Positions 48,201 to 60,531 of a stretch of DNA of 64,000 bases are shown here, piece by piece. Position numbers and translations under genes: made by a program. The notes beneath the pieces were generated by a model that saw only the letters and a program-made list of their open reading frames with translations, had not been told where the DNA came from and did not search any database. Position 1 is the first letter of the stretch. The number at the start of each line of letters is the position of its first letter. The stretch comes from Pomacea canaliculata (lineage: Eukaryota; Mollusca; Gastropoda; Architaenioglossa; Ampullariidae), in NCBI RefSeq assembly GCF_003073045.1, contig NC_037593.1, forward strand, positions 8,175,525-8,239,524, read 5' to 3'.

Positions 48201-51101
48201 TAAAAGTGCACTTGACTTGATGTGACTGCATCTTCAGTCTTAAACTTATACTAATGTGTTTTATCATTGTTATTGAACACTGTGATTTTATGCACAGGCC
48301 CACCTTTTATGGCTCGAGAAACCCTGCGGGCTTGGCAAGAGAAAAACCATCCGTGGCTGCAGCTCTCAGACGTGCACAGAGAGACAACAGATAGCATACG
48401 CATTACTGTTATTCCCTTCTACATGGGATGCAGAGTGAGAATACATGTTTGTTTTCTGTTTGCCTGTCTAAGATTAGGAAAATATTCATTCTTGCTTATT
48501 GGAATTCAGAACATTTTTCTTATTGTATTGGTTATAAACGTGTGTGTATAAGCGTGAGCTGTATGCTGATTAAATTTTGTCCTTGGGGCAGGGCCGTGCT
48601 TAGGGGCAGGCGGACGAGGCATCTGCCTAGGGCCCCGCGCTTCAAGGGGCCCCGCGCTTTTGATTGTAACCTATTGACGAACGTTACAAATAAATTAATC
48701 GTAGGCTTATGTTGTAATGTGTATGCAGCGTGCTGTCAATGATAAAAAGACGAGATAACCCTGAGGAAAAAAGTGACTTTAGATCCCAACTAAAACCGTG
48801 TGATCGTGGCGTGAGGGCCCCGCACATGCCCTTTGCCTCGGGCCCCGCGGGGGCTAAGAACGGGCCTGCCTTGGGGGCATGCATGAGTTCAATTACTGAA
48901 GTAAAAGCTAATATTAAAAAAAACCACTTTCTTCACAAGATTTTACTGAGAATTATTTTTAGAACTGTTCTTCACTGCAAATTTTCTTTTTGGGTTCCTG
49001 TATGGCTGTGAAAGTGATATCTAGAATCATGCAAGAACGTACTTGTCTGTATAGCATCTTATAATGCAGACTTATTGCACCTCATGCACACATACAAGAA
49101 CTGGGGGGAAGATAGGAAGAAAAAGGTTGCAAGCTGATCAGCATTGTTTCATTGTTCGGACTTTGATGTTTTGCAATTATTAGCATTATTGTACTATTTA
49201 ATTTATGTGTTTTGAAAACTGCAAAGATCTTCAAAACACAAAATAGTTCTTAGGTATTGTTTTCCATGTAGAGGCTGATTTTGAACTACAACTATGATGT
49301 GAGAAATAACAGGATTTGACTGAAGAAGCCAGAACATTTAATGATTAAAAATTTCTTACGTCTATGACACATTCTACTTTGGTCTTTTCCAGGAAGCTCA
49401 GCAGACAAACGTGTATTGGGTAAGCAAATTTGTTTGTTCAGATTCTGATTAGCATGTGAAACAGTTCACTTTGATGATACTGGCTGACTGCATTTGAAGA
49501 ATGGGTCCACAGCTGATAAAGGCATTTGTATGAAATTACATTATAAATAATCATAAATCGAGACACGGCTTAATAAAATAATCAGTAACATTAGAAGTCC
49601 ATAAACATCTATTTGAGGGAACTTATATTTCACACTTTTTTTAGATGATTCAGAGTAGTAGCTTTTATTTGTTGATAGTCGACACAAATTTTGAGTGATG
49701 ACTACATCCTGTCAAGTGTCATTTCTGAATGCTAAGCATTTTGCTGCATCCATTAAATGATATCTTAGGGCACACTTATAAAAATGTTTTATTTTTAATT
49801 ATTTAAACTTTTATTTTAATTACGCTGCTCTGCTATGGGAGGGTTCTGCATAAGTGTCACATTTCCATGTTAGGATATCACAACCTAAAGATTTCTTATA
49901 TATACCCTATATTTAGGGTAATCTGTCTGTGAAATCTGTAGAGTAAAAGAGATAAATGCAGAAAAATAAAGTTGCTCTAATAGCATGTTACTGATCATTA
50001 TTTTACCCTTCTTAAATGACCTTGCTGCAAAGGGCATGTAACTAATATTTTGGTTCTTATTCTCTTCCTAATTAGTGGTGATGTAATAGTTCATTTGTTG
50101 TCAACAGTGGCGGTACTGTGTTCGTCTGGAAAATACAGGGGAAGAGACAGTACAGCTGAGGGAACGGCACTGGCGCATTTTTAGCCTCTCTGGCACCCTG
50201 GAAACCGTTAGAGGACGTGGTGTGGTTGGGCAGGTGGGCTATGGTTGTCCCATTTCCTTTGTTTCTCTCTCAGAAATGTACACAAGCACATGTGTGTGCA
50301 AACACATTGGTCTCTTAGGTGTGCACCTTCGGGTACATGTACACATACACAAACACACAAGCATCCACAAAATAGCACTTCATGCAAACAGGGCTCAAAT
50401 TCTGATAAATTACTTATACCTTCCACCATTTTTAACTTGGATACTTCATTTTGTTGCCTGTTTATAGAAACAGGGTTTCATTAAGGACAGTTATTGCGAA
50501 CTGTATCACCATGTAATGTAACAATACCCCTGAGGAAAAGGCATTAAAGTTGGTATGTTATAGTGCTTTGTTAAGTTTTGGTATTTTATTTTCAACTTTA
50601 GGAGCCTATTCTGTCACGTGAGCAGCCCGCCTTTCAGTACAGCAGCCATGTTTCCTTGCAGGCGCCCAGTGGCCACATGTGGTGAGTAGATGTTTGGGCC
50701 CATTCAGCTGAAATTGTGCTGGCTGGATTTAATATGATTGCTCTGTGTTTGCATTGTGAATATTAGCTGGTATGGTGTTTGATGTTGACCTCGGTTGTTC
50801 TGATGGTGAAATAGTGATATGACCTCTTCGGTAGACTACTAGGATAGGAGATGTGAAAGCCAAACTTTCAAAGTCATAGACGTGGAGTTTAAACCATAAT
50901 CATGTACAACATTCTGACAATGACCTTTCAGTGTATTACCTTTCTGACAATGAACATGCTTTATTGTTTATTTTGACCACCAGGGGCACTTACAAAATGG
51001 AGCGTCGAGATGGTACAAGCTTTGACTGCAAGATTCCTCCCTTCTCACTGGAGAGCAAATCAGAAGACAACAATAGCCCTCAGGGTTTTCTGGGTAGATA
51101 G
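45286..51101 (+). CDS. POLDIP2: polymerase delta-interacting protein 2 (PDIP38)
   Basis: Eleven exons: 45286-45371, 45620-45683, 45908-46005, 47077-47176, 47555-47624, 47871-47978, 48298-48434, 49393-49419, 50108-50233, 50602-50681, 50984-51101. The total is 338 codons (337 aa; human 368). Residues 1-28 are rich in Arg and Leu with no acidic residues, as in a mitochondrial presequence. Residues ~46-150 are the YccV/HspQ-like domain (YETGQLFLHKIFGYRG, LFPWVARVYDRDVAS, YYQVLIDARDCPHI). Residues ~190-315 are the ApaG/DUF525 domain (ITVIPFYMG, QLRERHWRIFS, VRGRGVVGQEP, GHMWGTY). SDVHRET links the two. In human cells the protein is mostly mitochondrial and interacts with DNA polymerase delta, PCNA, PrimPol and the ClpX protease. 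All exon junctions keep phase. An alternative first exon lies at 45511-45572. Confidence 0.96.
45511..45572 (+). CDS. POLDIP2: alternative first coding exon of POLDIP2 (non-mitochondrial N-terminus)
   Basis: An ATG-initiated frame reading MAESGETKTMLEFDCPR ends at an AG|GTAATT donor in phase 2. That is exactly the phase of the first exon at 45286-45371, so it would splice in frame to exon 2 at 45620. Its 20 complete codons are rich in Glu, Asp and Thr and have no presequence character. The AG at 45499-45500 precedes it, but inclusion between exon 1 and exon 2 would shift frame into a stop, so a separate start site is the consistent reading. Confidence 0.55.
48589..48868. mobile_element. hAT MITE in POLDIP2 intron 7
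   Basis: The element starts CAGGGCCGTGCTTAGGGGC and ends GGGGGCTAAGAACGGGCCTG, imperfect inverted repeats with GGGCCCCGCG arms. An exact 8-bp target duplication, ccttgggg, lies at 48581-48588 and 48869-48876. It is 280 bp with no transposase. Confidence 0.88.
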
Positions 51102-51473
51102 GATTTGCTCTTGCAGCAAAAGACATGGCCTCAAGACTTTTACCAGAACACACCAATCTGAACTACCTTCTGAGAGCTTTTTCCAAGATTCGTGACCGCA
51201 AACAAGTTTGCAATATACTGGAAAATTATTATTATAGGCTTTTTCTATATGGATTCAGTAGCATATAAATTTAAGGATTATGATTCTATAAACCAAATTC
51301 AGCACCTTTTTCCTGAAATTTATTTTAACCTCGCTTATTTTAAAGAAAAAGAATTGTTTCAGATTTAACATCCTGGCAGAGATTTTGCTTGTGGTTCTTG
51401 ATGTGTTCACAAATGATGTATATACATACTGTAGCCTATATTCAATGTTGGCTACCTTTCAACCAGACTGACA

Positions 51474-51479
51474 AATAAA
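51474..51479 (+). terminator. poly(A) signal AATAAA, POLDIP2
   Basis: AATAAA lies 373 bases downstream of the POLDIP2 stop, followed within 30 bases by a T/G-rich stretch (GTTTTATTTGTG). Confidence 0.6.
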
Positions 51480-52010
51480 GCAAGTTTTATTTGTGCAGAA
51501 GGGAGATGACTATCATCTTTGTGTATTTGGGAGTGGAGTCAAGACTTTCTGAATGGACATCTCGTTTATCTCAGAGGAATATATTAAAGTTTCCTGACAG
51601 TTTATTGTAAAAACAGTAAATTTTGATCATAAATTATTGTATACATACACAGCATAACAGTGACCTCCTTCAACATTAAAGCAGTGATATGGACATGCAT
51701 AAATCAGCACTCACTCCCTGCACGCACACCTCAGTCAAGTTTTGTTTAGGATTGTTACAAAGGTTCAAAATGCCTCTTTGCACTGACAACTAATAGCTTT
51801 TGTCTCCATTCTATGGGTTTTGGAAAGTGATGTCACGAATGGCAGCTCCCTGATTAAATAAGATTAAATAATCTCATTACCATTTACTCAAAGCTCTCAC
51901 ATTTGATTCATCCATCAGTGACATCAGTCTCAGAAGAAGAAACGTAAGCAATCCATGTTGGTAACAAACTAATAACAGAAACACTGCTAATTTGTAAGCC
52001 AAAGATTAAT

Positions 52011-52016
52011 TTTATT
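52011..52016 (-). terminator. poly(A) signal AATAAA, sulfotransferase gene
   Basis: TTTATT on the plus strand reads AATAAA on the gene strand, about 190 bases after the stop codon. Confidence 0.5.
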
Positions 52017-52207
52017 CTTGGATAAGCCTTTCCTTGTCTGTCAAGCGTCATTTTCAAAAGTAGGAAGCAATAGAAACTTAATCCGCACGCACAACGGAAA
52101 AATGGAAGGAAAAAAAAAACCAAACACCCAGAAGAATAAACATCCACACTGACTAGGACACTAAATCCTAGTTTTGGTCCCAGTGTTCTTCTTTCTCTGT
52201 AAATATT

Positions 52208-54588
52208 TTACTCACTCCGCGACTGTGTTGTGAATGAATAACGGACATTGAGTTGACTGCCATCCATTTTTTCACGAAATTTCTCGTCCATACGTTTAGC
52301 TTGGTCATCGTTGAACCAGTTGCGCCAGTCGCCCGATTTGCCTGCAGAAAAAAAATGTTGCCCGTTGTGTTAAAAGGTTCCGTGTGATGTTTTGGCGACA
52401 ACTCTGAATAAAGGGTAGCCAGGCATTTTTAATTACTGAGGAGCATCTAGAAGTTTTTCATCGCCATACTGTGGTTGCTTGGTATATCTTTGTAAGCTTT
52501 ATACCACAGAACTTTGTGTATTTGTACTACCATAAAAGAATGCTGCTCACCTTTGCGATACATGATGGCCTCGCCATATGACGTTGCGTCCATATTCCCT
52601 TTTCGGTCGCGCATGCTGTCAAAGCTGCATTTCGCGCGCACGGTTTCGATGAACGATGGCTCGTAACTCTTGCCCAAAAATTCTGCCAGTCGTGTTATCT
52701 CCTTAACTGGGTTCTTGATAATGTGGAGATACATAATGGACCATTGAGATTAATAAAGTTGGTCCTTTGTCCTTTGTTATAAAATTTAGATAGAATGACA
52801 TTTCCAAACTCTACAGAAAGATATTTTATAATAAGACTAAAACTCCCAATAATTTGATTTTTTATTATATTGGCCAAGATCCCTTCCCTTGCTCGTTCTA
52901 CACATTACTCACAAAAACATCTGCAGTGTGCGATTAAACCACTGAAAAAGAAGTGTTACTATCGGTTTAGGATGGGAGTGGCTTATTTCTCACCTCTTGT
53001 AAGTCCTCGTATGACGTCACAAGGATGTTGAGTTCTGGGTGGGCGGCGATGACGTCTTCCCAGTCTCTCATGTGGTCCAAGCAGCAACCGTAATCAACTA
53101 CAAGAAATACAACCACACGGAACTAATTTTGAGGGTGGCAAGGGGAATATGAGATGTGACCTGACTATTTCAAAGTATACATATTTATTAGCGATAAAGG
53201 ACTTGTAAAGAAAACCCACCTTGAAGTGATCCGTATAGTATAGTAGTAGGCCTATGCAATAAATGTTTCATAAAATGGTGGTGTGGCAAAGTTACTTCGA
53301 ACGCAAGGGATTCAAATGAGAAAAACAATGAGCACAAATTATGACTAAAGCATGATTTGCAGGATATCAAATAAATTGTTGCTCAATATACCGTTGCCGT
53401 TGATGAAGAGCTCGAAATAATTATCCCATGTTCCATCGTAGTGGTAGTAACTGGTCAGCTTCCGGTGGTGGTTGTAAAATGACACCGCTACGTCACGCGG
53501 ATCTCTAGTCACGTAGATGATCTTGCACTTCCGGTTGTGAAGTCCTGGAAGATGGCGGTAGAGCACGTGAGTGTTAAGAATTCTTGGAGATGGCATGCTG
53601 TTGAAGTATTCCTTCGAAGGATTGAACTCTATCATGAAATCGTCCTTTTCCAAGACCGGAAGCTCGGCGTTTCCAGCAACAAGCATGCGCGCAATCTCCC
53701 AAAGCCAGTGCGTTCCTGCCAAACATACAGTTCCAAGCATAAACCAGCGACATCTAGGTCTTTGACCATGGCAAGGCAAGTAACCACTCTTTAGTTTACA
53801 CGCCCCTACTTTCGGCATCACAGGAAATGTGAGAACTTAAAAAAAAAAAAAACCCACATTTTTTTCTTACCCGTCTAAAATATATATCTGCATCAGTTCA
53901 TTTGAGGACAGGGCAGGCTGAGTGTGGCGTCATCAACTACTACGTTTGACATGTCGTCTGTGTTGCTGTAGATAAGAAAATTATGATCGTCTGCAGGGTT
54001 ATGTTTATTTGCGATTTGCGTTCACATGAAATGAGAACATCGTTGTTTGCTTTTCGTGGTCCAAAACTTTATTTTGTCTATCCCGTAATGGAGTTCCTTG
54101 CATGTCCCTCAAAATCAGCTTTATTAATACGATTCACTTCAAATAAATTTTTGTTGCTGTGAAAAAAGATGCTTTGGCAGGGCCGGATCAAGTGGTTCCG
54201 TGGGTCGCTGGACGTTCCCCATCCCTGCTCTACATGAGAGAGAAGTATAGCTGAACAGGAAAATGGGTGACTAGCTCTAATCGTCACGTAAATAAAGAGG
54301 GCCCACACGGTCGTGTTTTCTGTCAGACAAGACTTCATAAATATGTATTGCACAACTATTTATTTAAAAAAAATCTACAGACACGTGAACGAACTTCAGC
54401 CAATCACAGAGCTTTAACTTTCACTTACCAGCCTTCGGGAAAGCACTGATGAGAACATCATCATCCCTGAACTCAAAAGTCTCGAGATTTTCGAGAGCGA
54501 CGGGGTCAAAAGTCGGGAAGTTAAAGCCTTTAAACTGCAGCAGGGTCAGAGAACTGCCTCCAGGGTCGGTCATGTGAACTGTCGTCAT
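52208..54588 (-). CDS. cytosolic sulfotransferase (SULT family)
   Basis: Five exons on the minus strand: 54429-54588, 53392-53715, 52994-53097, 52551-52713, 52208-52341. The total is 295 codons (294 aa), typical for SULTs. Motifs: FPKAGTHW (50-57), the PAPS 5'-phosphosulfate loop; THVLYRHLP with the expected catalytic His103; IIYVTRDPRDVAVSFYNH with Arg123 and Ser131 of the 3'-phosphate site; and RKG-x2-GDWRNWF near residue 250, the second PAPS-binding segment. No signal peptide or membrane segment is present, so it is cytosolic. It transfers sulfate from PAPS to a small hydroxyl- or amine-bearing acceptor; the acceptor cannot be read from sequence. All junction phases agree. A second ATG at codon 6 is possible. 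The subfamily (SULT1 or other) is not assigned. Confidence 0.94.
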
Positions 54589-56145
54589 GTTCGAAGTGTG
54601 GTGTCAGCAGACTGGGCAGACCTTATGTTGGGTGAGCTCGGGGTCGGCGGAAGGTAGAACGCTTCAACAAGTGGTTTGACGGGGTTTGTTATGCGCGTGC
54701 AGCTCCTCCCTGTTGCTGAAACAATTGTGTTGATGGGGCTAACGAAAAAAATATATAGAAATATATACATGCACGTGTGCAGACATCCCATCCACGAACA
54801 CAAATACACGCGCACACTCGTTCCTGCAATAGTCTACGTGCAGCAGCATGTTATACATGTCGGTTATTCAGTTGTATCTTTATCTTATTGTCTCTGATAT
54901 CCACTTATTTTTTCTGCAGCTCAGATTAGCTACAGAAAAAATTACCACGAACCATTGAACTCACGTGAATTATTACAATAATACCTCTTAAAGGTTTACT
55001 ATATTCTGCAAAATTTTCTTCTGATGACAGAGTTTCTCAGTGCAAATCTGAGTAAATACTATCCTTCCGTTCTCGAGAGACATAAACATCACCACGCACA
55101 GAAAGAGGTCAACAACCCAAGCATATCAAAGTTCAGCCACTTAGTGCTCGGTGTATCTAGAGTAACAGAGGAGCACAACTTGTAAGCTAGCTGGACAACT
55201 TGCAAACATGAGATTCTTACACCTTTGTGTTTGTGACCACAGCACGCCTTTAACTTTCGGAGACTACGATGAAACCGTTGAACAGTGAAAAGACAAACCT
55301 ACATTCAAACACAGTATGCCGTTTGTGTATGCACACGCACGTTTGAGTTTCCGTTTTCTATTCAGGGTAGCTCGCACCAGTTTCATACAAACAAGTGTTC
55401 ACCAGCGAGCGCAAAGATGCATATCATTCCATTGCACCAACTGTCAAGTCCGGTACACGAGCCCTTTATGTGCTGCCGCACCCTATGAATAACACAAACA
55501 CACGTACTACACCTTGTGGCGCACTGACATTTGTTGTGCGCTGGCGCTGGTTTGAGGCCGACAAGACACACACACACGCACACACGCACGCGCGTCAGAG
55601 AAAGAGGTGCATGGAATGATAAGTTGTGGAAGAAGGGAGGCAAACGACGCGACTACAGTTGCGTGGAGAGAAATGAGTTACGTCCCATTTCAGATTCTCT
55701 ACACTTGATGAACGCAAAGTGCGGTTTATTGCAACGTGTGAATCGCCTGCAGAGAACATGCAACCATTGCTTCATTCCATCACATGGATACGTAATGACA
55801 AATTGGCAGAGACAAAAAAAATATATATATATATCCAGGTGAAGACAGCCTCCCGATAGCACAAAGCTCGCTGGGTGTTGTGTGGATTCTGTGCTCAGGT
55901 CTCGTCTCATGACACTTGCATTTCTTTCTAGATGCGCAATCTGTTTTGATACGGTCACCTTTTTCTTTCATTGTTTCCTTTATAGTGCAAAATCACTCCC
56001 TTCCCCCTTCTGAAGAAACGTCTCCAATAACTCAATCAACCGAGACTAGATAATTTGTGCTGTCCTTATCGTTTACCATTCTAACCCTAACTCACCTCTA
56101 ACGGAAGTGCTGTAAAGTGTGAACAGTAGCTTGAACTGCAGTTTC
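54589..56145. other. intergenic stretch, no recognised gene
   Basis: Between the sulfotransferase start and the LINE fragment. It holds a CA/CG-rich microsatellite at about 55564-55594 and a short TA run at about 55820. The open frames on both strands have no recognisable domain. Confidence 0.5.
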
Positions 56146-56146
56146 G

Positions 56147-57010
56147 CTAGATACCATAACAAACAGTGTCTAGTGTAGGTATGTGTGAGCGACGATCACC
56201 TGCAAGACTGTGACGTAGCGTTGGTGAGTCAATGAGCGCAGGGTTACGGTTAGTTAGACGTTGTCGGGTTCTGGTGATTTGCTTGTGCAGGGTGTTCGAA
56301 CCCAACTGGTACCCAGCACGGACCTTCATTACTTTATGAGTGAATGTACGTGTTACACAGTTTGCACTGAGACACGCCATGTTTTTGTTGATCTCGGGGG
56401 TCGAACTCACTCCGCATAGCCCGGCCAGCTTCCTACCTCGAGTCTCATGGCTACCCGCATGCTCAGTATCGTCGTATCTTTCCCCATCTATAATTAAATG
56501 ATCATAGACTATTCTGCATTTTTTGTTTTCTTTTTTCGCCCTTTTGAATAGTGGGGAAAGCCTCTTTCGTATGTCTTTTGCTCGCTTTGTCAAATCCTCT
56601 CCAATAAAGATATTTGTGCCTTTCAAATTTCTCTTCGCTCTCTTTATCCTTAAAGAAAGCAAAACGGACCACAATCGGAGGGTTAGAGTTTAAGGGGTTC
56701 AGTCTATGTATTCTGTCAAGAATAATATTATCATTAATCTTTAGCTTTTCTTTGAACATATATCTCCCTGTGGATTCAGTTTGTTCTCACGTTTCCAGTC
56801 TGCCATCAGTTTTCGGTAGACCATGTATGGTGGTATTGTTTCCCATCTAAGTCATCAACTTTATGTTCCACTTCTTCTGGTCTCCTCTTGAGCTCCATGT
56901 TTTCTCCTCTCAGCTCTTTTTCTTTTTTGAGAGACTTTATTTCGATTACTATATCCTTCACTTTATCTTCAAGGGATGCAATGGCAACACTTAAAGAGTT
57001 TACATTTTAA
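56147..57010 (-). mobile_element. decayed LINE ORF1 (L1-type ORF1p) fragment
   Basis: Minus-strand frames contain, in order, a coiled-coil-like Lys/Glu-rich part (IKSLKKEKELRGENMELKRR), a segment like NNTTIHGLPK, then ILDRIHRLNP...PPIVVRFAFFKDKE. In another frame lie KGTNIFIGEDLTKRAKDIRK...RLSPLFKRAKKENKKCRIVYDHLIIDGERY. This order matches ORF1 proteins of L1-like LINEs (coiled coil, RRM-like, C-terminal domain). At least two frame changes separate the pieces, so it is dead. No RT was found beside it. Confidence 0.82.
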
Positions 57011-58572
57011 TTCATATTGTCAATCTTGGTGTTTCATTTTATTTAATGTTGTCCATGTCTGATAGATCTAAGAATAAGTTTCATTCCGAAAATGTACTAC
57101 ATGCATTAGACTAAAAAACTTTAACTAAAAAACTAATGCTTATGTAAAAAAAAAAAAAGAGAAATAATATTGTCTAACCTTGCCAAGTATAACTGATACA
57201 AGCGGGAGGAGAGAGAGAGAGAGGGAGGGGGAGAAAGGAAATAAACTGACAGGCAGACGGAGAGAGAGTAGAACGAGAATGACAAAGAGAAAGAGTAGAA
57301 AAATGTAAAGAAGACGATGATAGCCTTGAGGAGGACAACGAAGAAGAAATCATCTATGATATCTGCGGGAGAACTACACGTATTTTCGACTCCAAGATTT
57401 GCTGATGCTGTAATACTTCTACAATGTTTATTATTTGATTCTCTCTTGGACAACACGAAATACATGCACGTGGAGCTGTACTTCGGGAAGCCGGCACACC
57501 TGCAGATCGTTCAATCAACAAGAGAAGCCACTGGCATCGATCTCACGGTCCTGCATCTGCCGCCAACCCTCAGCCCAAGCAGTGAGTTTCTGACTCGCTT
57601 GCAAATGTCACAGGGGCACACCAGTCCAGGTTCAACTATTTTTACTGCCAGTTTCTCATATTTAGACCTCTAGTCATGCAGAACCAGTCCTCGGAGAGTC
57701 GCTAAAAACCGCAAGCTTGTCCTTCAGCAAGGAAAATTAACATTAAAAAAATTAGGACAATTAGTTACCTTTATAAGGTGGAAAATGAAGATTTTGTATG
57801 TCACTGGTTGAAACAAATTATTGTTGGGTATTCCCGCACCCTTGCATACCTTTACAGGTGGCTTCTTGAACACTGATGACCACATCCTGCCGACGACAGC
57901 ATTGCAGACTTGGTGCCGATCCTGCTTAGGCTGCAGCCTTGCAAGTCCGCCAAATTGATTCCCACAAGCCCTTGCACAGCCAGCTAACGACCACAGAGCG
58001 ACATCTAGCGGCAGGCCCATTCACTGGGTGTCAAATGTGTGAGTGCAATGATTGGTATCGATCTTCCTTTTTTTTTCTGCTCTAAATCCTGCTTCCGTGT
58101 CGTCGCAAACTGTTCAGGCGGAGACTTGATGAGAGGGTTAGCGGCCTGGGACAACCTCGTACGGCAAGGTCAGTGCTAGGGTAGGCTGTACCCGAGCCTC
58201 CTCCTACTCCTACCATTAAATGTCAAACGATTACAATATATTCAGTTATTAGTTTTTATGTTCTGGTTATGCTCTGACTTTCTCTGAGCCTCACTTCCCT
58301 TATATCCCAGCCAAACAACTATGCTCTTCGTACTGATGACCGTATCCTAACTATTCACTGGAAAGTTGGCAGCAGTTGCAAGAAATTAAAGCAAGTAATG
58401 GCACACATTATTTCATTATTATAAGAATAAAACCGTTAGTAGAAGAAAATTAGCGGAATACACAACAAAGAGTTTGTTTTGTTGTTGTTTTTTTCTTACT
58501 ACAAAAAAGCCTATGTCCAGTAGCCGCCGTCTTTATATATAAGTGCCATCAGACATCAGGCTAGCGCGGCGT
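57011..58572. other. intergenic stretch, no recognised gene
   Basis: A GA-rich microsatellite-like run lies at about 57205-57275. A plus-strand frame at 57317-57673 (118 codons) and a minus-strand frame at 57724-58020 (98 codons) are open but show no domain or coding signature I can defend. Confidence 0.45.
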
Positions 58573-59666
58573 TCACACCTGGATACAGGAACCTGAAAAA
58601 AGAAATACCTTTGTGGAAGTGACGATGACAGGACTTTAATTGCTGTTATTCATTCCATCACTCCACTCACTCGTTCTAGTGGTCGCCATATTTTTTACTC
58701 ACTCACCCATTCTCGCATGCGGCATTTTTATTTAAGTGAGTTATTGTAGATAAAGAGAAGAAGAAAAAATCAAATGCAACGACGATCACTCTCACCCTCC
58801 TCCCCAAGCGGAACGTTGATCAACCCATTGCCTTTGCACGTGAGACCCTCTGCGCATGGGCAGCTCTCGTAGTACATGTGGCGTGTGTTGGGGAGTCTGT
58901 TGTTGACCAAGCACTCTGTGGACAACAGGCAGACAATGTAGTGTATAACAGTTAGTATTCATAGCTTGTCAGGCAATATGGTGGGTTAGCTATTGTAGTA
59001 GTGCACCTACCGGAAGACAGGTGACCGAGCGGTCTACACGAGCCCCCGATGGCGATCCTCTTGCGACCGTCCAGCATGACGTCGGCCACGCAGCACTCGA
59101 TGGAGGCGCAGTCAGCGGATGTGCTGCATCGAGTCGGCGCCACTCGTTCCTCGCATGCCGCCAGTAAACACACCTTGGAACAACATGTACACTCACTTAC
59201 TGGTCTCTTTTCATATGTTTGCTGGGTTGCTGTCATGTTTGATGTATCAGTCCGTCTTCAAAGTAACTACACAGCATCTTAAAACTGCTGTAAACATACT
59301 CCAGTTAGAAACAAGACCACTTGCACCCGATTTCCACACACATGTACCTAGAACTCTACACTTCAAAACAACATTTGGAACACCCCAAACACACACACAC
59401 ACACACATGAACTCTACTCATACACCATTACCCTAAACCTAAACACCATATGCGAAGACTAGTTACAACTTTACAGGCAATGACCAGAAAAACGAAACTG
59501 AAGCGGCTTGTACCCCACCTGGCAATACCCCTTCCCCATATCATTCACCACAACACACCCACGACTCACACACCACCCCAACCTACCAAACAAACCAAGA
59601 AAAAGAGTTCTAGAGAGAAAGAAGACTTACTGATAGCAGGAAGGCGCCAGTTGTGATTACACTCAT
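58573..59666 (-). CDS. secreted ten-cysteine protein, prokineticin/astakine-like, copy A
   Basis: Four exons on the minus strand: 59631-59666, 59011-59173, 58796-58915, 58573-58592. The total is 113 codons (112 aa). Residues 1-18 form a hydrophobic signal peptide. Ten cysteines at 28, 34, 39, 40, 58, 68, 85, 87, 93 and 109 follow the prokineticin plan C-x5-C-x4-CC-x17-C-x9-C-x16-CPC-x5-C-x15-C, including CRPLG (vertebrate CTPLG) and SCPC. The AVIT N-terminus of vertebrate prokineticins is absent. The last cysteine comes from the 20-nt terminal coding exon. It is the most divergent of the three neighbouring paralogues. In vertebrates prokineticins are receptor ligands, and in arthropods astakines are blood-cell cytokines. 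The function here is unknown. A colipase/Dickkopf-type fold without receptor activity is an alternative. Confidence 0.85.
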
Positions 59667-60531
59667 GATGAAACTTCGATGTGTAATGTGTTACCAGACT
59701 TTCTTCTTTCAGGAGAACAAAAGACAGGAGAAGCCTAAACTGGAATATCCGGTAAATAACAATAGATTCAGTTCCAGACACTGTCGCAGGTGCCACCAGA
59801 CAGGAATACAAGACCATGGCACTGTCTTATCTCAGACACCACAGGTGTAGGAAATGAGTCGGCGCGCATGTTACAAGAAAGGTCACAGGTTAGTAACTGA
59901 CGTTATCGACACACCGTGTACTCCTTGGGTGGCATAAGCGAGGTTGACAGAGAAGACAAAACCTAAACTGCGCTTAAAAATTATGCAACAAAACAAAGTA
60001 AATGAAAAGACAATGGTCGACAATATAGCCGCAGCGTCTACATCCCCGCCATCTTGTAGAAAGAGCTTTAGTCGACTCTATGGGACTGAGAAAAATATTG
60101 TCAGGAAGTCCTTTAATTTGGAGATAAATGTTTATATTTGAATTTCGCACCAGGTTGTACGCTGTGGTTAGTTTATTGTACGTTGTGAGTTTGTTGGGTG
60201 ATGTTTAAACTCTCTGATTTCACGGATAATGTAGAACTACTCTTTGATGACCCTGGACAATCTGAGCCTGTTGGGTGGTGTCTGACTATTCAGATTCTGA
60301 ATGTGTTTGGGTGATGTCTAAACACTGTGATGCAAGTCTGCTTAGTGTTCAGTTTGTTGTCATCGTTGTCATCATGCAAGCTGACATTCCTCGCGTTCAC
60401 GTGCGTTAGAAAAATAAAGACTTTGCAGCTTTTAAAAGCATTTTTAATCTGTCATATCACCACCATCCTGTGATGTATGTCCCAGGAACCATAACTGACA
60501 ATTCAGGTCGAGGTTCAGGTGAAATTTCCTC
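59667..60531. other. spacer between copies A and B
   Basis: About 870 bp with no open frame of note. It should hold the promoter of copy A (minus strand) and the 3' UTR of copy B. Confidence 0.5.

Larger units (their letters stand above)
51102..52207. other. convergent 3' flanks of POLDIP2 and the sulfotransferase gene
   Basis: No gene. It contains both 3' UTRs and their poly(A) signals. The POLDIP2 and sulfotransferase stop codons lie 1.1 kb apart in tail-to-tail arrangement. Confidence 0.65.

Noticed and set aside
54179-54231. CAGGGCCGGAT...CCATCCCTG, resembling a very short hAT-like element
   Set aside because: Termini pair poorly and no flanking duplication is visible.
57724-58020. Minus-strand 98-codon frame with scattered Cys and basic residues
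   Set aside because: No recognisable domain, no matching splice context and no support beyond openness.
59349-59426. CA-rich run considered as a tandem or CRISPR-like repeat
   Set aside because: It is an imperfect CA microsatellite without spaced repeats; CRISPR arrays are not expected in animal nuclear DNA.
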